Origin: Drechmeria coniospora
Lineage: Eukaryota > Ascomycota > Sordariomycetes > Hypocreales > Ophiocordycipitaceae
NCBI RefSeq assembly: GCF_001625195.1
Contig: NC_054390.1
Span: 4,240,027 to 4,304,026, forward strand
DNA: 64,000 nt
Direction of reading: 5' to 3'
In this document: positions 1 through 12,238 of the stretch, one piece after another
Numbering within the stretch: position 1 is the stretch's first letter
Layout: every line of letters begins with the position of its first letter
Translations under genes and position numbers: made by a program
The notes under the pieces: generated by a model
What the model saw: only the letters and a program-made list of their open reading frames with translations
What the model was told of the DNA's origin: nothing
Database searches by the model: none

Positions 1-2975
1 CGCACAAACTTGGGCCGATGTAGATGTAGGTGTCGTCGCCATCATCATGTCGTGACCATCACCTTTCGCCGTATTCGTATTCGCCATGGCCAGCGCCTGG
101 TGGCCAGCGGACGGCCGACGGAGGCGATGGTGGCGGAGGGCGGGCGTGCCGTCTCGATCATGGGCGTGCCGGTCGAGATGAACCAGCGGGTGGGTGGTGG
201 ACGGCGGTCGAGACAGAGATGGATGACGGTTGGAGGGTGCGTTGGAGGGTGCGGAGAGGGTGGATGGATGGATGGGTGGGTGGGTGGGTAGGTGGGTGGG
301 TGGCTCGTTCGGAACGAGGGCGGGAACGGGCAGTGGACGTGCCGTGGCGGGCGGGCGCTGTCTGCTGTCAGTGTCAGCCGGATGGTTTCACCGACTCGAG
401 CGTCCCAGTGGCGTGCTGGTGCGGCCGCGTCGGTGCTCCAGGTGTTGGGTGCACCGTACGGTAGGTGGGGACCTCGTGCGCTGCCAACTACCGCCGACAC
501 ATGGGCGAGCAAGACCTCTGCATGCGCATGTGCCATGGCACAGAACTTGCTGCCTCCGTACGCCACGGCACAGTACGTTTGTTCGGTTACCGCACGTACA
601 GCACAGGTATACTTGCGTTGAATTAGTGGTAGGGATGCTGCATCAGTGGAGGTGTGCACTTCAGCACTGGTAATGTACTGTACTGTACTCATCTACAGTA
701 CTTAGGTCTGTGCCGCTTGCACGTGGTGTACTGTACTGTCAGTAGTGTGCTCGCTCGTCCTGTAGAGTACTAATTATTACTGACCTACGGAGTCCCTGTA
801 AGGAGCACTGTCACTCGATGCCCGGGAAGGTACGACAAGTACGCAAGTCTTCTCCAAAATCGTAATTACGTTGTATTACTGTACGGAGCACGGAGTACAA
901 CGTAAGTATAGGTATTACTCCAGTACGTAGCACGAACTGCGCAAGTATTATTCCCGGACTGAGTACATGCACTTCTTTCATTTGCCGCACGAGTATTTGT
1001 ACGGTACGTATTACTGTGCAAGTAGTATTACCGTGCGTACTCCGTACTACTGTACATGTACTGTATGCAACAGTAGGTACACAAGCAGTATTAATTACCT
1101 TACAAGGTGTATGACCGTGATTGCTCCGTACTGTACTCCGTCATGACTAGGTACATGTACTGTAGGTCGGCGTACATGTACAATGTCGCATGTCGTGCTA
1201 ACCTGGCCTTCATTAGCTCCTTAGGGCATTGCCATTGCGCGATATGCAGATAGGGACGCGATAGGCATCGGATTGGGGCCTGTTATCGTAACGCGTTCCT
1301 GCGCTAACCCGACTGGCTCACCGCCCTGCGGACCCATGCCGGCAATCTCGCTAGCGTGTCGAGGAAGGTGCGGTGCGAGTACGAGTACGAGTACGAGTAC
1401 GACTGGCAGGCGCAGCAGCGTACGGCGCAGCAAGGCTTCAAACCCTTCCAGCTAGCCAGTACCTCCTAGGGAGTGGGCGTGGTGTCTGAGAACCGCATGT
1501 CGTTGTGTTCAGTACTAGCGATGGTGGTGAGTACGGAGCACGGAATACAGGACTGCGTGCTACTTAAGTACAAGCAAGTATGCCGTTGTGCGGAGTACAG
1601 TACGCTCATGACCGAAAACATGACAGGTACCATGTCGTGGACCCGTACAGTACAGTAAGTAGATATTCAGTACTCCGTACATAATAGGCACTCCGTACTC
1701 TGTACTCCGTAAGTAAGTATAGTCCTCTGTACTCCGTACTCCGTACGGAGTACTTAGGCGCACATGCATTGGTGCACACCTACAAGCATTACTTGTGCAG
1801 TACTTACGGAGTATTGTGCAGTACTTGGGTGGCAGCACAAATACGTACAGAGTACAGAGTACATGGGAATACGTCGTAGTGCGACACTTGCTCAGCTTGT
1901 ACTCGCACACAGGCACGGGTACAGACGGTACCGCGCCACCATGTACATCGGTAGCAGGCACGGCGCTGTGCAGTGTACTCGCCACCCACCGCGCTGGTAC
2001 CGTCAGGTGCCACAACCGCCATCAGTACGGGATCAAATTTCATCGCCGGCAGCAGCAGCAGGGGACGTGAAGGATCGGGAGAGCAGCCAAACCCATCGTC
2101 TCCTCCTCCACCATTCTCCATTCTCCATGCTCTCAACCTTCTCCCCCATCCCCTCCTCCGTCCCCTCCTCGATCGCATTCGTTCCCTTCTCCCCAGCGAC
2201 GGTGCAGACGCCCCCGGCCTCGTCGTTGGCCGCCCTTGTTTTGTCGTCATCAACCCTAAGCGATTCCATTGTTCGCCATTCAGGGTCCCCGCTTAAGCCC
2301 CCTGCGCGTCGTGCCCCGCGGTCATTTTTTCAACACCACACTTCGTCGGCGCCAACCTCCACCGACGCACCTCACCGAATTCTCTCCCACCCCTTTCGAC
2401 CGCCCGTCCTCCGTCGATTGTCCGCGACGCCTCCCCCCCCTCCCCCCCTCCCGACGGTCCCTGTGACGTCGTAGACGAGGTCAATGTCAGTATAATACCC
2501 CGAGCGCCCCTCGTCCCTTTTCGTCGCGCCGTCCTTGCCCATCGCTTCGTCGTCACGTCTCCTCACCCTCGCCCTCACCCGCCTCGCCCTCACTCTCCTC
2601 ACCCTCAATCTCCTCGCCCAAACTCTCCTCACCCTCTCCCGCCTCGCCCTCTCCCGCACCCGTCCCCCCGTCGTCCGTCTTAGTCCCTCGCCGTCGGCGT
2701 CCGCGCACGCCCATGCATGTCCGCTCGCGCATCATGCCTGGACCTCTCGTCAAACGACCATGTCCCCAGACGCTTCCGCTGCCACCGCCGCCGCCGCCGC
2801 CGCTTCCCTTTCCTCCACCTTCCCATCCCCTCGTGTGAATCCCTTCGCGAGGCACAGCCTGCCGTCTGCTTCGACTGACACGCGCCATCCCTGCCTAGTC
2901 CGAGCCGCCGACGTCCCGCCGAGGCCCAAATGTCGTAAACCGAACCGCCGAGTCTCCTTCTCCGAGTCCGTCACC
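1..2975. other. Intergenic region and HMGR leader
   Basis: I see no credible gene here; the open frames come from low-complexity sequence. Positions 255-305 hold a TGGG-type microsatellite that could form a G-quadruplex. From about 660 to 1900 the sequence is saturated with GTAC words (TACTGTAC, TACGGAGTAC, CTCCGTAC). From about 2090 to 2970 it becomes strongly pyrimidine-rich on the plus strand, as is common for promoters and 5' leaders of well-expressed fungal genes, so this stretch is probably the promoter and 5'UTR of the HMG-CoA reductase gene. Confidence 0.6.
2560..2665. repeat. Pyrimidine-rich minisatellite (CTCACCCTCGCC-like)
   Basis: Imperfect tandem copies of a roughly 10-12 bp CTC-ACC-CTC/GCC unit lie upstream of the HMGR start. 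The stretch is open in the HMGR frame, so it could be read as a Leu/Thr-rich extension, but it is more likely transcribed leader. Confidence 0.6.
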
Positions 2976-5900
2976 ATGATCTCGGCCTCCTTTCTCCCCA
3001 CGCGCTTCCGCGGCGAGCCCAACCTGCCGGCCGCCTCGACGCCCTCGCCCATGGCCAGGCGCGTCGCCCCGCTCCTCCAGTTCCTCGCGAGGCTCGCCTG
3101 CTCCCACCCGATCCACACCGTCGTCGTCGTCGCCGTCCTCGCCAGCACCTCGTACGTCGGCCTCCTCCAGGATAGCTTCTTCGAGAGCGCCGGCACCGTC
3201 GGCAAGGCCGACTGGTCGACCCTCGTCGACGGCAGCCGGCCCTTGCGCGCCGGCCCCGACACGGCCTGGCGCTGGCAGTCGGTCGAGCACGACGTGGCCC
3301 TGCCGCCCGACGTCGACCACCTCGCCCTCCTGACCCTCGTCTTCCCCGACACCCTCTCGACCGACTCGCCGAGCACGGCCCCGGCCGCCCACGCCGTGCC
3401 GACGCCCGCCAACCTCTCCGTCACGCGCCTGCCGCCGACGGAGAACTCCTTCACCGCCTACTCCCAGGACAGCATCCTCGCCTACGCCCTGCCCTACGCC
3501 GAGGCGCCCGAGTTCGTCGCCGCCGCCCAGGAGATCCCCAACGAGGATGCCGAGGAGACGCTGACGCGCCACGGCCGCGAGAGGAAGATGTGGATCATGA
3601 AGGCGGCCAAGGTGCACACGCGCGGCACCCTCCACCAGTGGGCCGCCAACGCCTGGACCGAGTTTCTCGATCTCCTCAAGAACGCCGAGACGCTCGATAT
3701 TATCATCATGATCCTCGGCTACCTCTCCATGCACCTCACCTTCGTCTCCCTCTTCCTCTCCATGCGCCGCATGGGCTCCAACTTTTGGCTCGGCATGAGC
3801 ACCCTCTTCTCCTCCGTCTTCGCCTTCCTCTTCGGCCTCGCCGTCACCACGAGCCTTGGCGTCCCCGTCAGCGTCATCCTCCTCTCCGAGGGCCTGCCCT
3901 TTCTCGTCGTCACCATCGGCTTTGAGAAGAACATCGTCCTCACCCGCGCCGTCCTCTCCCACGCCATCGAGCACCGCCGCGCCCAGGTCCAGAACGCCAA
4001 GTCGGCCGCCGCCCTCTCGCCCTCGGAGCAGGGCCAGAACCTGATCCAGCACGCCATCCAGGCCGCCATCAAGGACAAGGGCTACGAGATCCTGCGCGAC
4101 TACGCCGTCGAGATTCTCATCCTCGTCCTCGGCGCCGCCTCGGGCGTCCAGGGCGGCCTCCAGCAGTTCTGCTTCCTCGCCGCCTGGATCCTCTTCTTCG
4201 ACTGCCTCCTTCTCTTCACCTTCTACACCGCCATCCTCAGCATCAAGCTGGAGATCAACCGCATCAAGCGCCACGTCGACATGCGCATGGCCCTCGAGGC
4301 CGACGGCGTGAGCCGCCGCGTCGCCGAGAACGTGGCCCAGAGCCAGGACGACGGCCAGGACGCGCCGGACGGCTCGCTCTTCGGCCGCAAGCTCAAGAGC
4401 AGCAGCGTGCCCCGCTTCAAGGTGCTCATGGTGACGGGCTTCGTCGTCATCAACCTCGTCAACATCTGCACCATCCCCTTCCGGAGCGCCACCTCGCTCT
4501 CGAGCCTGCGCTCCTGGGCCGGCGGCCTCGGCGGCCTCGGCGGCGTCGTCTCCATGCCGCCCGTCGACCCCTTCAAGGTGGCCTCGAACGGGCTCGACGC
4601 CATCCTCGCCGCCGCCCGCGCCGGCGGCCGCGCGACGCTCGTCACCATCCTCACGCCCATCAAGTATGAGCTCCAATTCCCCTCGGTCCACTACGCGCTG
4701 CCCTCGTCGCTCGGCGAGAAGATGGGTCTCGACAGCTACGGCGTCGGCGGCCGTGTCGTCGGCAGCCTGCTCAAGAGCCTCGAGGATCCCGTTCTCTCCA
4801 AGTGGATCGTCGTCGCCCTCGCCCTCAGCGTCGCCCTCAACGGCTACCTCTTCAACGCCGCCCGCTGGGGCATCAAGGACCCCAACGTGCCCGACCACGG
4901 CATCGACCGCGCCGAGCTCGCCCGAGCCCAGCGCTTCAACGAGACGGACTCGGCGACGCTGCCGCTCGGCGAGTACGTGCCGCCGACGCCCCAGCCGACG
5001 GAGCCGGCGACGCCGGCCATGACGGACGACGAGGGCGACGTCGCGCCCTCGGTGGCCGCCAAGCCGAGGACGAGCCCGTCGTCGGCCGCGGCCGAGCAGC
5101 GGCCGGTCGAGGAGCTCGAGGCACTCGTCGCCGCCAAGCGGGCCCACGAGCTGTCGGACGAGGAGGTCATCACCATGTCGATGCGCGGCAAGATCCCTGG
5201 CTACGCGCTCGAGAAGACGCTCAAGGACTTCACGCGCGCCGTCAAGATTCGCCGCTCCATCATCGCGCGCAACAAGGCGACGGTCGAGATCACGAGCGGC
5301 CTCGAGCGGTCGCTGCTGCCGTACGAGAACTATAACTGGGAGCGCGTTTTCGGCGCCTGCTGCGAGAACGTCGTCGGCTACCTGCCCCTGCCCGTCGGCG
5401 TCGCCGGCCCGCTCGTCATCGACGGCCAGAGCTACTTCATCCCCATGGCGACGACCGAGGGCGTCCTCGTCGCGAGCGCCAGCCGCGGCTGCAAAGCCAT
5501 CAACTCGGGCGGCGGCGCCATCACGGTGCTCACGGGCGACGGCATGACGCGCGGCCCCTGCGTGACCTTTGAGACTCTCGAGCGCGCCGGCGCCGCCAAG
5601 CTCTGGCTCGACTCGGACGCCGGCCAGGCGGTGATGAAGAAGGCCTTCAACTCGACGAGCCGCTTCGCGCGGTTGCAGTCGATGAAGACGGCGCTCGCGG
5701 GCACGAATCTCTACATCCGCTTCAAGACGACGACGGGCGACGCCATGGGCATGAACATGATCTCCAAGGGCGTCGAGCACGCCCTCAACGTCATGGTCGC
5801 CGAGGGCGGCTTCGAGGATATGCAAATCGTCTCCGTCTCGGGCAACTACTGCACCGACAAGAAGCCGGCGGCCATCAACTGGATCGACGGACGCGGCAAG

Positions 5901-6682
5901 AGCGTCGTCGCCGAGGCCATCATCCCCGCCGAGGTGGTCAAGAGCGTGCTCAAGAGCGACGTCGACGCCCTAGTCGAGCTCAACGTGTCCAAGAACCTCA
6001 TCGGCTCGGCCATGGCCGGCTCCATCGGCGGCTTCAACGCACACGCGGCCAACATTGTGGCCGCCATCTTCCTCGCCACCGGCCAAGACCCCGCGCAGGT
6101 GGTGGAGAGCGCCAACTGCATCACGACGATGAGAAAGTGAGTTTCTTTCCGTTGCATTGTTCCCGCGCATTCTTTTCATCCCTCTTTTCTTCCCCTCCCT
6201 ATTTTCCTCTCCTTACCTCCTCCAAACCTCGTGTTCGCTTGGCGATGCCGTGATGCCGTCGTTGATGTGAACCGATTTGCTGACGGACGCGGCGCACCAG
6301 CCTGCACGGCTCTCTGCAAATCTCCGTTTCGATGCCCTCGATCGAGGTCGGCACGCTCGGTGGCGGCACCATCCTCGAGCCCCAGAGCGCGATGCTCGAC
6401 ATGCTCGGCGTCCGGGGCTCGCACCCGACGAGCCCCGGCGACAACGCGCGACGGCTGGCGCGCATCATCGCCGCCGCCGTCCTCGCCGGCGAGCTGTCGC
6501 TCTGCAGCGCGCTCGCGGCCGGTCACCTCGTGAGGGCGCACATGCAGCACAACCGAAGCGCCGCGCCGTCTCGGACCGGCACGCCGGCGCCTCCGCCGAT
6601 GACGCCCGTGTCGTTGGCGATGACCAGCGCGCAGGAAAAATGCAGCAAGAGCGCGGCGGCGCGTCAGCGGTCGAAGCGATGA
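2976..6682 (+). CDS. HMG1: HMG-CoA reductase (two exons)
   Basis: Reduces HMG-CoA to mevalonate with NADPH, the committed step of sterol and isoprenoid synthesis, in the ER membrane. Exons are 2976-6136 and 6301-6682. The 164-bp intron has donor GTGAGT and acceptor CCAG and restores the conserved ...TTM-R-N-L-H-G... junction, giving about 1180 residues, the usual length for ascomycetes. Membrane helices and a sterol-sensing domain lie at about residues 235-425, followed by a variable linker and the catalytic domain from about residue 740. Visible motifs are [17 protein letters not shown] (about 798), [17 protein letters not shown] (catalytic Glu), [12 protein letters not shown], the catalytic-Lys segment [14 protein letters not shown] and the C-terminal catalytic His in GHLVRAHM. 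I chose the ATG at 2976 because [14 protein letters not shown] resembles the usual fungal N terminus; the frame stays open upstream, so a longer form is possible. Confidence 0.95.
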
Positions 6683-6910
6683 GACAAAACGGCAACGGGA
6701 GTGGGTGTTTGAGGAGTTTCGCATTCGGGGAGTTATTGGACGAGACGAGCCCATAGGTGTATAGTACAGCCTTAGACGACATACTCATGCGGGTGCCGGT
6801 ACTGATCAAGCAGCCGGCGCCCTGGCGGATTTAATTTACGCAACAGTTTTATTCTCGTCTCTGCCTTGCCCACCTCGCATCGAGACCGTCGACGGCGAGC
6901 CTAGGGTTGG

Positions 6911-7699
6911 CTACGCCACCGCCAACGACCTGACCCTCGACACCTCGGGGCCTTGGGCGGACACGATGAGGACGCCCTTGGCCAGGATGTCCCGCCTGCA
7001 TTCGGGCCACTTGTCAGGGACGACAGGCCTCGTCGCTTGCTCGATGATGTGCGAGCGGAAGCCCTCGTCCCGCGCGTGCTCGGCCGTGGCACGGACGCAA
7101 AAGTCGGCGGCGAGGCCGACGACGAAGACGTCGGTGATACGCTCCGCCTTCAACCTGTCGGTCAAGCCCGTGTCGGAGATGGTGAAGGGGTCGTAAAAGG
7201 CCGAGTACATCTCGAAGCGGGGGTCGGTGCCTTTGTCGACGACATCGTGGAGGAGGGCCGCGTCGAGCTCCGGCACGAGCTCGGCGCCGGGCGTGGATTG
7301 GACGCAATGGACAGGCCAGAGGGCCGTCGAGTACTCGCGGTGCGGCTCGGTCGGGTGACGGACGGTGACGGTCGTCGAGGCCGGAGGATGGTTGGGCGCG
7401 AAGGAGATGTGGTTGGGCGGGTGCCAGTCGCGGGTGGCGATCTTGACGGCGAAGGGGCACGTCAGGAGCTCGTTGATCTGGGGCGCGATGGAGCGTCCAT
7501 CCGGGACGGCGAGGGAGCCGTTCTGACGCGGCCGTCGGCCGTCTTGGTGAGCTCCATGTCCACTCTAGGCCTGATGGAGGGATGGGGATGCAGATGGGGA
7601 CGTGGCATGCACCGGCTGGGGAGGGCATACAGGGGGGCAGAAGTCTTCTTGAAAGTCGACGACGATGAGAGCCGGCCTGAACGATGCATCGTCGGCCAT
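6911..7699 (-). CDS. PNC1: Nicotinamidase (isochorismatase fold, two exons)
   Basis: Hydrolyses nicotinamide to nicotinate in the NAD+ salvage pathway and so also relieves sirtuin inhibition. Exon 1 is 7699-7631 (23 codons) and exon 2 is 7522-6911. The 108-bp intron (GTATGC...CGTCAG, phase 0) joins DFCPP to NGSLAVPDG and gives 226 residues, the usual size. The catalytic Asp is in LIVVDFQEDF. Metal ligands are in ATRDWHPPNH and LWPVHCVQ. The catalytic Lys is in DKGTDPRFEMYSAF and the nucleophilic Cys in VVGLAADFCVRATA. All residues expected of the Pnc1 family are present. The gene converges on HMGR, with about 230 bp between the two stops. Confidence 0.93.
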
Positions 7700-8994
7700 G
7701 ACGATGCGGATGAGGATGTGGATGAGGATGCAAAGATGCTGCACGGCGGTGGTGAAATCAGTGATGTTCGTTGATGGTTGTGAATGTGAAGCTAGAAATC
7801 AAGACATTGAGGGGTAGTTGAGGTCGGTGAGAGGAGTAAATAGGAGGGGTGATGGTGTTGAGCGAGAGGCGGCCATACGTACTTCCGCATCCCGACTACG
7901 TTACTCGGTATTCATCCTGCCTCGGCCGTCCTCGAAAATTCAACTAGGCAGGCGGTCAAGACTTGGTTGTGTACTCTTGCGTTTCCCAACCTCATGTCTC
8001 ATAGAGTCTATAAACCACGAATGATGACTTTTCATTCGCGCACGAGAAAGTGCGGGAAAATATCGTCTGGATTTTCATCCGTACTCATCGCGCGTCTCTC
8101 CATTCTAAGGTATGCTCTGTCAACCAATGCTCTGTTCTCCCTAGAAACAGTGATGCTCCGTCGCCAGGTGCTCGGTTGCTGGCGGGCATCGTACCTTGAG
8201 CTTATTTCTTGAAACGGCGTGAAAGCGATGGATTTCTATAAGCCTCGTGTTCTCTGTGGTGAGTAAGGATACAGTCGGGACGTGCGGCTGAAGATCAGGC
8301 CGTCCTGGCCATGCTTCGCAACAAAATCACCGACGTCTCGGATGACAATCACAATCATCACCGCCAGTAGAGTATAATCGCGCGGATGGAAGAGCCAGGG
8401 AGGAAGGAGGACAGTGGCAGGGGTTTTGAGGAGTTTGGCGCATTCAGCATGGCACGTACTGGCGATCTTGGTGGCAAGGTCAGCAGGGTGGCATTGGACC
8501 CGAATGGACCCGACAGCAACAGAAGCAACAGGCGCTTGACAGGATGGTTGTATGAAATTTTCGAGATGATTCTCTACTCATTTACGAAGCTGATGCTAGG
8601 TAGCACTATACAAACCAGATATTCAAGATGATGCTCTACTCATTTGTCAAGCTGGACTAGGTAATACTATACAAATCAGATATACATTCAATATGATGCT
8701 CTACTCATTTACTAAGCTTGTACTAGGTAATACTATACACAAACTAGATATGCAAGATGATGCTCTACTCATTTACTAAGCTTGTACTAGATAATACTAT
8801 ACACAAACTAAATATTCAAGATGATGCTCTACTCATTTACTAAGCTTGTGCTAGGTAGTAATATACACAAACTAGATATTCAAGATGATGCTCTACTCAT
8901 TTACTAAGCTGGACTAGGTAATACTATACAAACTAGTTACGAATCGGCCGCATCAAAGTGGCCTCATCCTCACTAGCCAGAGGGCGCGAGCCTC
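7700..8994. other. Intergenic region
   Basis: No gene was recognised. It holds the promoter side of the nicotinamidase gene near 7700-7900 and the tandem 60-bp repeat described separately. Base composition drops towards AT over the repeat. Confidence 0.6.
8566..8937. repeat. Tandem repeat, about six copies of a 60-bp unit
   Basis: Each unit reads GATGCTCTACTCATTTACTAAGCTTGTACTAGGTAATACTATACACAAACTAGATATTCAA with small differences (shown only to identify the unit; key words are CTCTACTCATTTAC, CTAGGTAATACTATAC and GATATTCAAGATG). Copies follow head to tail and stop just before the 3' end of the adhesin gene. Confidence 0.85.
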
Positions 8995-11900
8995 TTAAAA
9001 AGCAAACGGCTTCGCCCTCGAGTCGGATGGACAGCCAAAGACGAGCTGGCGATTTTGAATGGGCAAGACGTGCTCAATGTTGGCGCTGGGATTCGAGTAC
9101 GTCGAGGCGATGAGCTTGCCGGTAGGGTCTTTGATGGAAAAGGAAAATAGAGCACCGCCTTGGGCGTTGCCGTAAACGATTCGGATGGGGACAAAACTAC
9201 CCTTCACGGCGTCGAAAGTAAAGCTCGAAGGGACATTCGCCTTATTCGGTTGCGTCTTCCAGTTGATGTAACCCGACGCCATGTTCGCGTTGCTCCGATT
9301 CCAGTTTTTCTTGGCGTTCTTTCCAATCCAGAGCAGGGCGCCGTCATCGATGCAGAGGTTGAAGGTAAAGGTATACGTGCCCGTCATCGCAGGGTGGAAG
9401 TAGCCGACATGCTGAACGATGCTAAATGCCAGCTGACCAATGTTCTGCCCGTAGATGACCGGTTGACCGGGGCTCGCGAAGCCGATGGAAGGTGTCGAAC
9501 CGGTCCGATCCGGCGATTCCCCGGAGAGAATGGCCTTGGGATCGAAGCTGTTGATCCACGAGCCGTGAATGTCATAGTCATTGTTGTACGGCATCTGTCG
9601 CTTGCCAATGTACCCCCCGGGCGATTGGCTGCATTTGAAGTAGGCCCATCTCAAGCCCGGCGTGCATCTGTTCTCCAGATCGGTCTCCGAGGGAGCGACG
9701 GTGACGACGACGGTGGCCACACAGCCTCCCGTGCAGCCATCCGGTGCGGGAATGGTAGACGTTCCCGCCGTCGGTCCCGTCGTCGACCTTATAACGTAAC
9801 TGGTGGCGCTGATGTTGGGCGTCGGCTTGGGAGGATCAATGATAGGAGCTACAGTGACCATGACGGTGGCAACGCAACCTTCTGAGCAGCCATCCGGTAC
9901 GGGAAATGTGGACGTCCCTGCCGTCGGTCCTGTAGTCGACTTGGTAACGTAGGTGGTGCCGGTGGCGCTGGGGGTTACAGTGACCATGACGGTGGCAACG
10001 CAACCATCGGTACAGCCATCCGGCACGGGAAACGTAGAGGTCCCTGCCGTCGGTCCCGTGGTCGAGAAGGTTGTGTAGCTGGTGCCGGTAGCGCTGGGAG
10101 CGTTGGTGACCATGACGGTGGCCACGCAGCCTTCGGTACAACCATCTGGTACGGGATAGGTAGAGGTCCCTGCCGTCGGTCCTGTGGTCGAGAAGGTGGT
10201 ATAGCTGGTGCCGGTGGCGCTGGGAGCGTTGGTGACCATGACGGTGGCCACGCAGCCTTCGGTACAGCCATCCGGTACGGGATAAGTAGAGGTCCCTGCC
10301 GTCGGTCCTGTGGTCGAGAAGGTGGTATAGCTGGTGCCGGTAGCGCTGGGAGCGTTGGTGACCATGACGGTGGCCACGCAGCCTTCGGTACAACCATCTG
10401 GTACGGGATAGGTAGAGGTCCCTGCCGTCGGTCCCGTGGTCGAGAAGGTGGTGTAGCTGGTGCCGGTGGCGCTGGGAGCGTTAGTGACCATGACGGTGGC
10501 CACGCAGCCTTCAGTACAGCCAACCGGTACGGGATAGGTAGAGGTCCCTGCCGTCGGTCCCGTGGTCGAGAAGGTAGTGTAGCTAGTGCCGGTGGCGCTG
10601 GGAGCGTTGGTGACCATGACGGTGGCCACGCAGCCTTCGATACAACCATCTGGTACGGGATAGGTAGAGGTCCCTGCCGTCGGTCCTGTGGTCGAGAAGG
10701 TGGTGTAGCTGGTGCCGCTGACGCTGGGAATCGGCTTGGGAGGATCGATGATAGGAGCGTTTGTAACCATGACGGTAGCAACGCAGTTTTCGGTGCAGCC
10801 ATCCGGTACGGGATATGTAGACGTTCCTGCTGTCGGTCCCGTAGTCGAGAAAGTGGTATAGCTGGTGCTGCTAACGCCGGGGCCGCCGACGCTGGGAGTC
10901 GCCTTCGAAGGATCGATGATGGGGGCGTTGGTGACCATGACAGTAGCAACACAGTTTTCGGTGCAGCCGGCTGGTACGGGATAGGTAGACGTCCCCGCGG
11001 TCGGGCCTGTGGTCGAGAAAGTGGTATAGCTGGTGCCGCTGACGCTGGGGCTGCTGACGTTGGGGGAGGGATCGACGACGGGAGCCTCGGTGACCATGAC
11101 AGTGGCAACGCAGTTTTCGGTGCAGCCGGCTGGTACGGGATACGTGGACGTCCCTGCCGTCGGTCCTGTGGTCGAGAAAGTGGTATAGCTGGTACCGCTG
11201 ACGCTGGGACCGCCGACGCTGGGAGTCGGCTTTGGCGGATCGATAATAGGGGCGTTTGTGACCATGACGGTGGCCACGCAGCCTTCGGTACAGCCATCCG
11301 GTACGGGATATGTAGACGTCCCTGCCGTCGGTCCGGTGGTCGAGAAAGTGGAATAGATGGTGGCGCTGACGCTGGGAATCGGCTTTGGAGGATCAATGAT
11401 GGGCGCCACGGTGACCAAGAGAGTGGTTTGACAGGATGTGGTGCAGTCGGCGGCCGGAGGAATCGTCGACGTTCCCGCCGTCGGTCCCGTGGTGGTCCGA
11501 GTCACCAAGTTGCTGGCGTTGGGGGCGGTGCCAGAGGTGCCGGCGGCCGGGGTGGTGGCGATTATTGTTACCTGAACGGTCGTGACGCATATGTCGGTGC
11601 AATCAGACGACGGCATGACGGTGCTGGTTCCGGACGTCGATCCTATGTGAGTCTCGGTGATGACGCTCGAGCTGGAACCGCCGGCGGCCGGGGTCGAGCT
11701 CTCGACGGCCGGGCTCGAACTGCCAGCGCCCGGGGTGGGACTGCCGACGGCCGGGCTCGAGCTCTCGACGGCCGGGATGGAGCTGCCGGCGCCGGGGGTG
11801 GGACTGCCGACGCCGGGGCTCGAACTGCCGGCGCCCGGGCTGGAAGGGGGGGTTATGGTTATTTGAACGGTCGTGACGCATATCTCGCTGCAATCGGCCG

Positions 11901-12238
11901 GCGGCGGAACCGTGTTGGTTCCCGGCGTCGGTCCTATCAGGGTCGCGGTGACGGTGCCCACCAAGGGGCCTCCGCTCGGGGTGACGCCGACGAGCGTTCT
12001 GCGGGCACGAGGCCGGCCGTCAGCGCTCGCTCTCCTCTCACGGCGCACCGGGAAATGCATACCGAGTGGCGACGCCTTCGTGCGGGCCGGTGAGGGTGAC
12101 ACCTTCGCAGCTGAAGTGGACCAGCTGATCCTCGATGAGGACGACGGAAGCAAACGTTCCATTCCCATCGCCCTGACCGAGCGCGAGGCCGACAAGGTGA
12201 GCAGAGAAGGCCGCACCTCGCAGGGTGGGTCGCTTCAT
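8995..12238 (-). CDS. Repeat-rich GLEYA-type cell-surface adhesin
   Basis: Predicted secreted or wall adhesin of 1059 residues. Exon 1 is 12238-12063 and exon 2 is 11998-8995. The 64-bp intron (GTATGC, branch GCTGAC, acceptor CCGCAG, phase 2) joins a signal-peptide exon (MKRPTLRGAAFSAHLVGLALG) to the long repeat exon. Next comes a Pro/Ser/Gly-rich stalk, then many copies of a 42-residue Thr-rich repeat with the core TTGPTAGTSTYPVPDGC and paired cysteines (GCTEGC or NCxxNC). The last 200 or so residues form a PA14/GLEYA-like carbohydrate-binding domain, with YNNDYDIHGSW, VGYFHPAMTGTYTFTF, CIDDGALLWIGKNA and a late QGGALFSFSI segment. The order of repeats first and lectin domain last is shared by many fungal GLEYA proteins. 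No GPI signal was seen. The ligand is unknown. Confidence 0.85.
9690..11490 (-). repeat. 126-bp coding tandem repeats of the adhesin
   Basis: About a dozen head-to-tail copies of a 126-bp (42-codon) unit. The central block, about 9960-10720, is nearly identical between copies; outer copies have 15-45 bp insertions (IIDPPKPTPS-type linkers). Near-identity at the centre and divergence at the edges suggest recent unequal exchange or gene conversion, so copy number probably varies between strains. Confidence 0.9.
11655..11870 (-). repeat. Short coding minisatellite in the adhesin stalk
   Basis: Imperfect 15-30 bp units encode a Pro/Gly/Ser-rich stalk (GAGSSSPGVGSPTPGAGSS-like) just upstream of the 42-residue repeats. 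Confidence 0.75.

Noticed and set aside
257..305. TGGG run as a telomere end
   Set aside because: It is a short microsatellite inside normal sequence and not the TTAGGG repeat expected in filamentous fungi.
2895..5825. Open frame of 976 codons on the minus strand
   Set aside because: It is the mirror of the GC-rich HMG-CoA reductase exon, with a shadow composition (Glu/Asp/Gly/Val runs). The plus strand has all catalytic motifs.
9975..11396. Second long minus-strand frame (473 codons) over the adhesin
   Set aside because: Other frame of the 126-bp tandem repeat; periodic Arg/Pro-rich sequence without domains.
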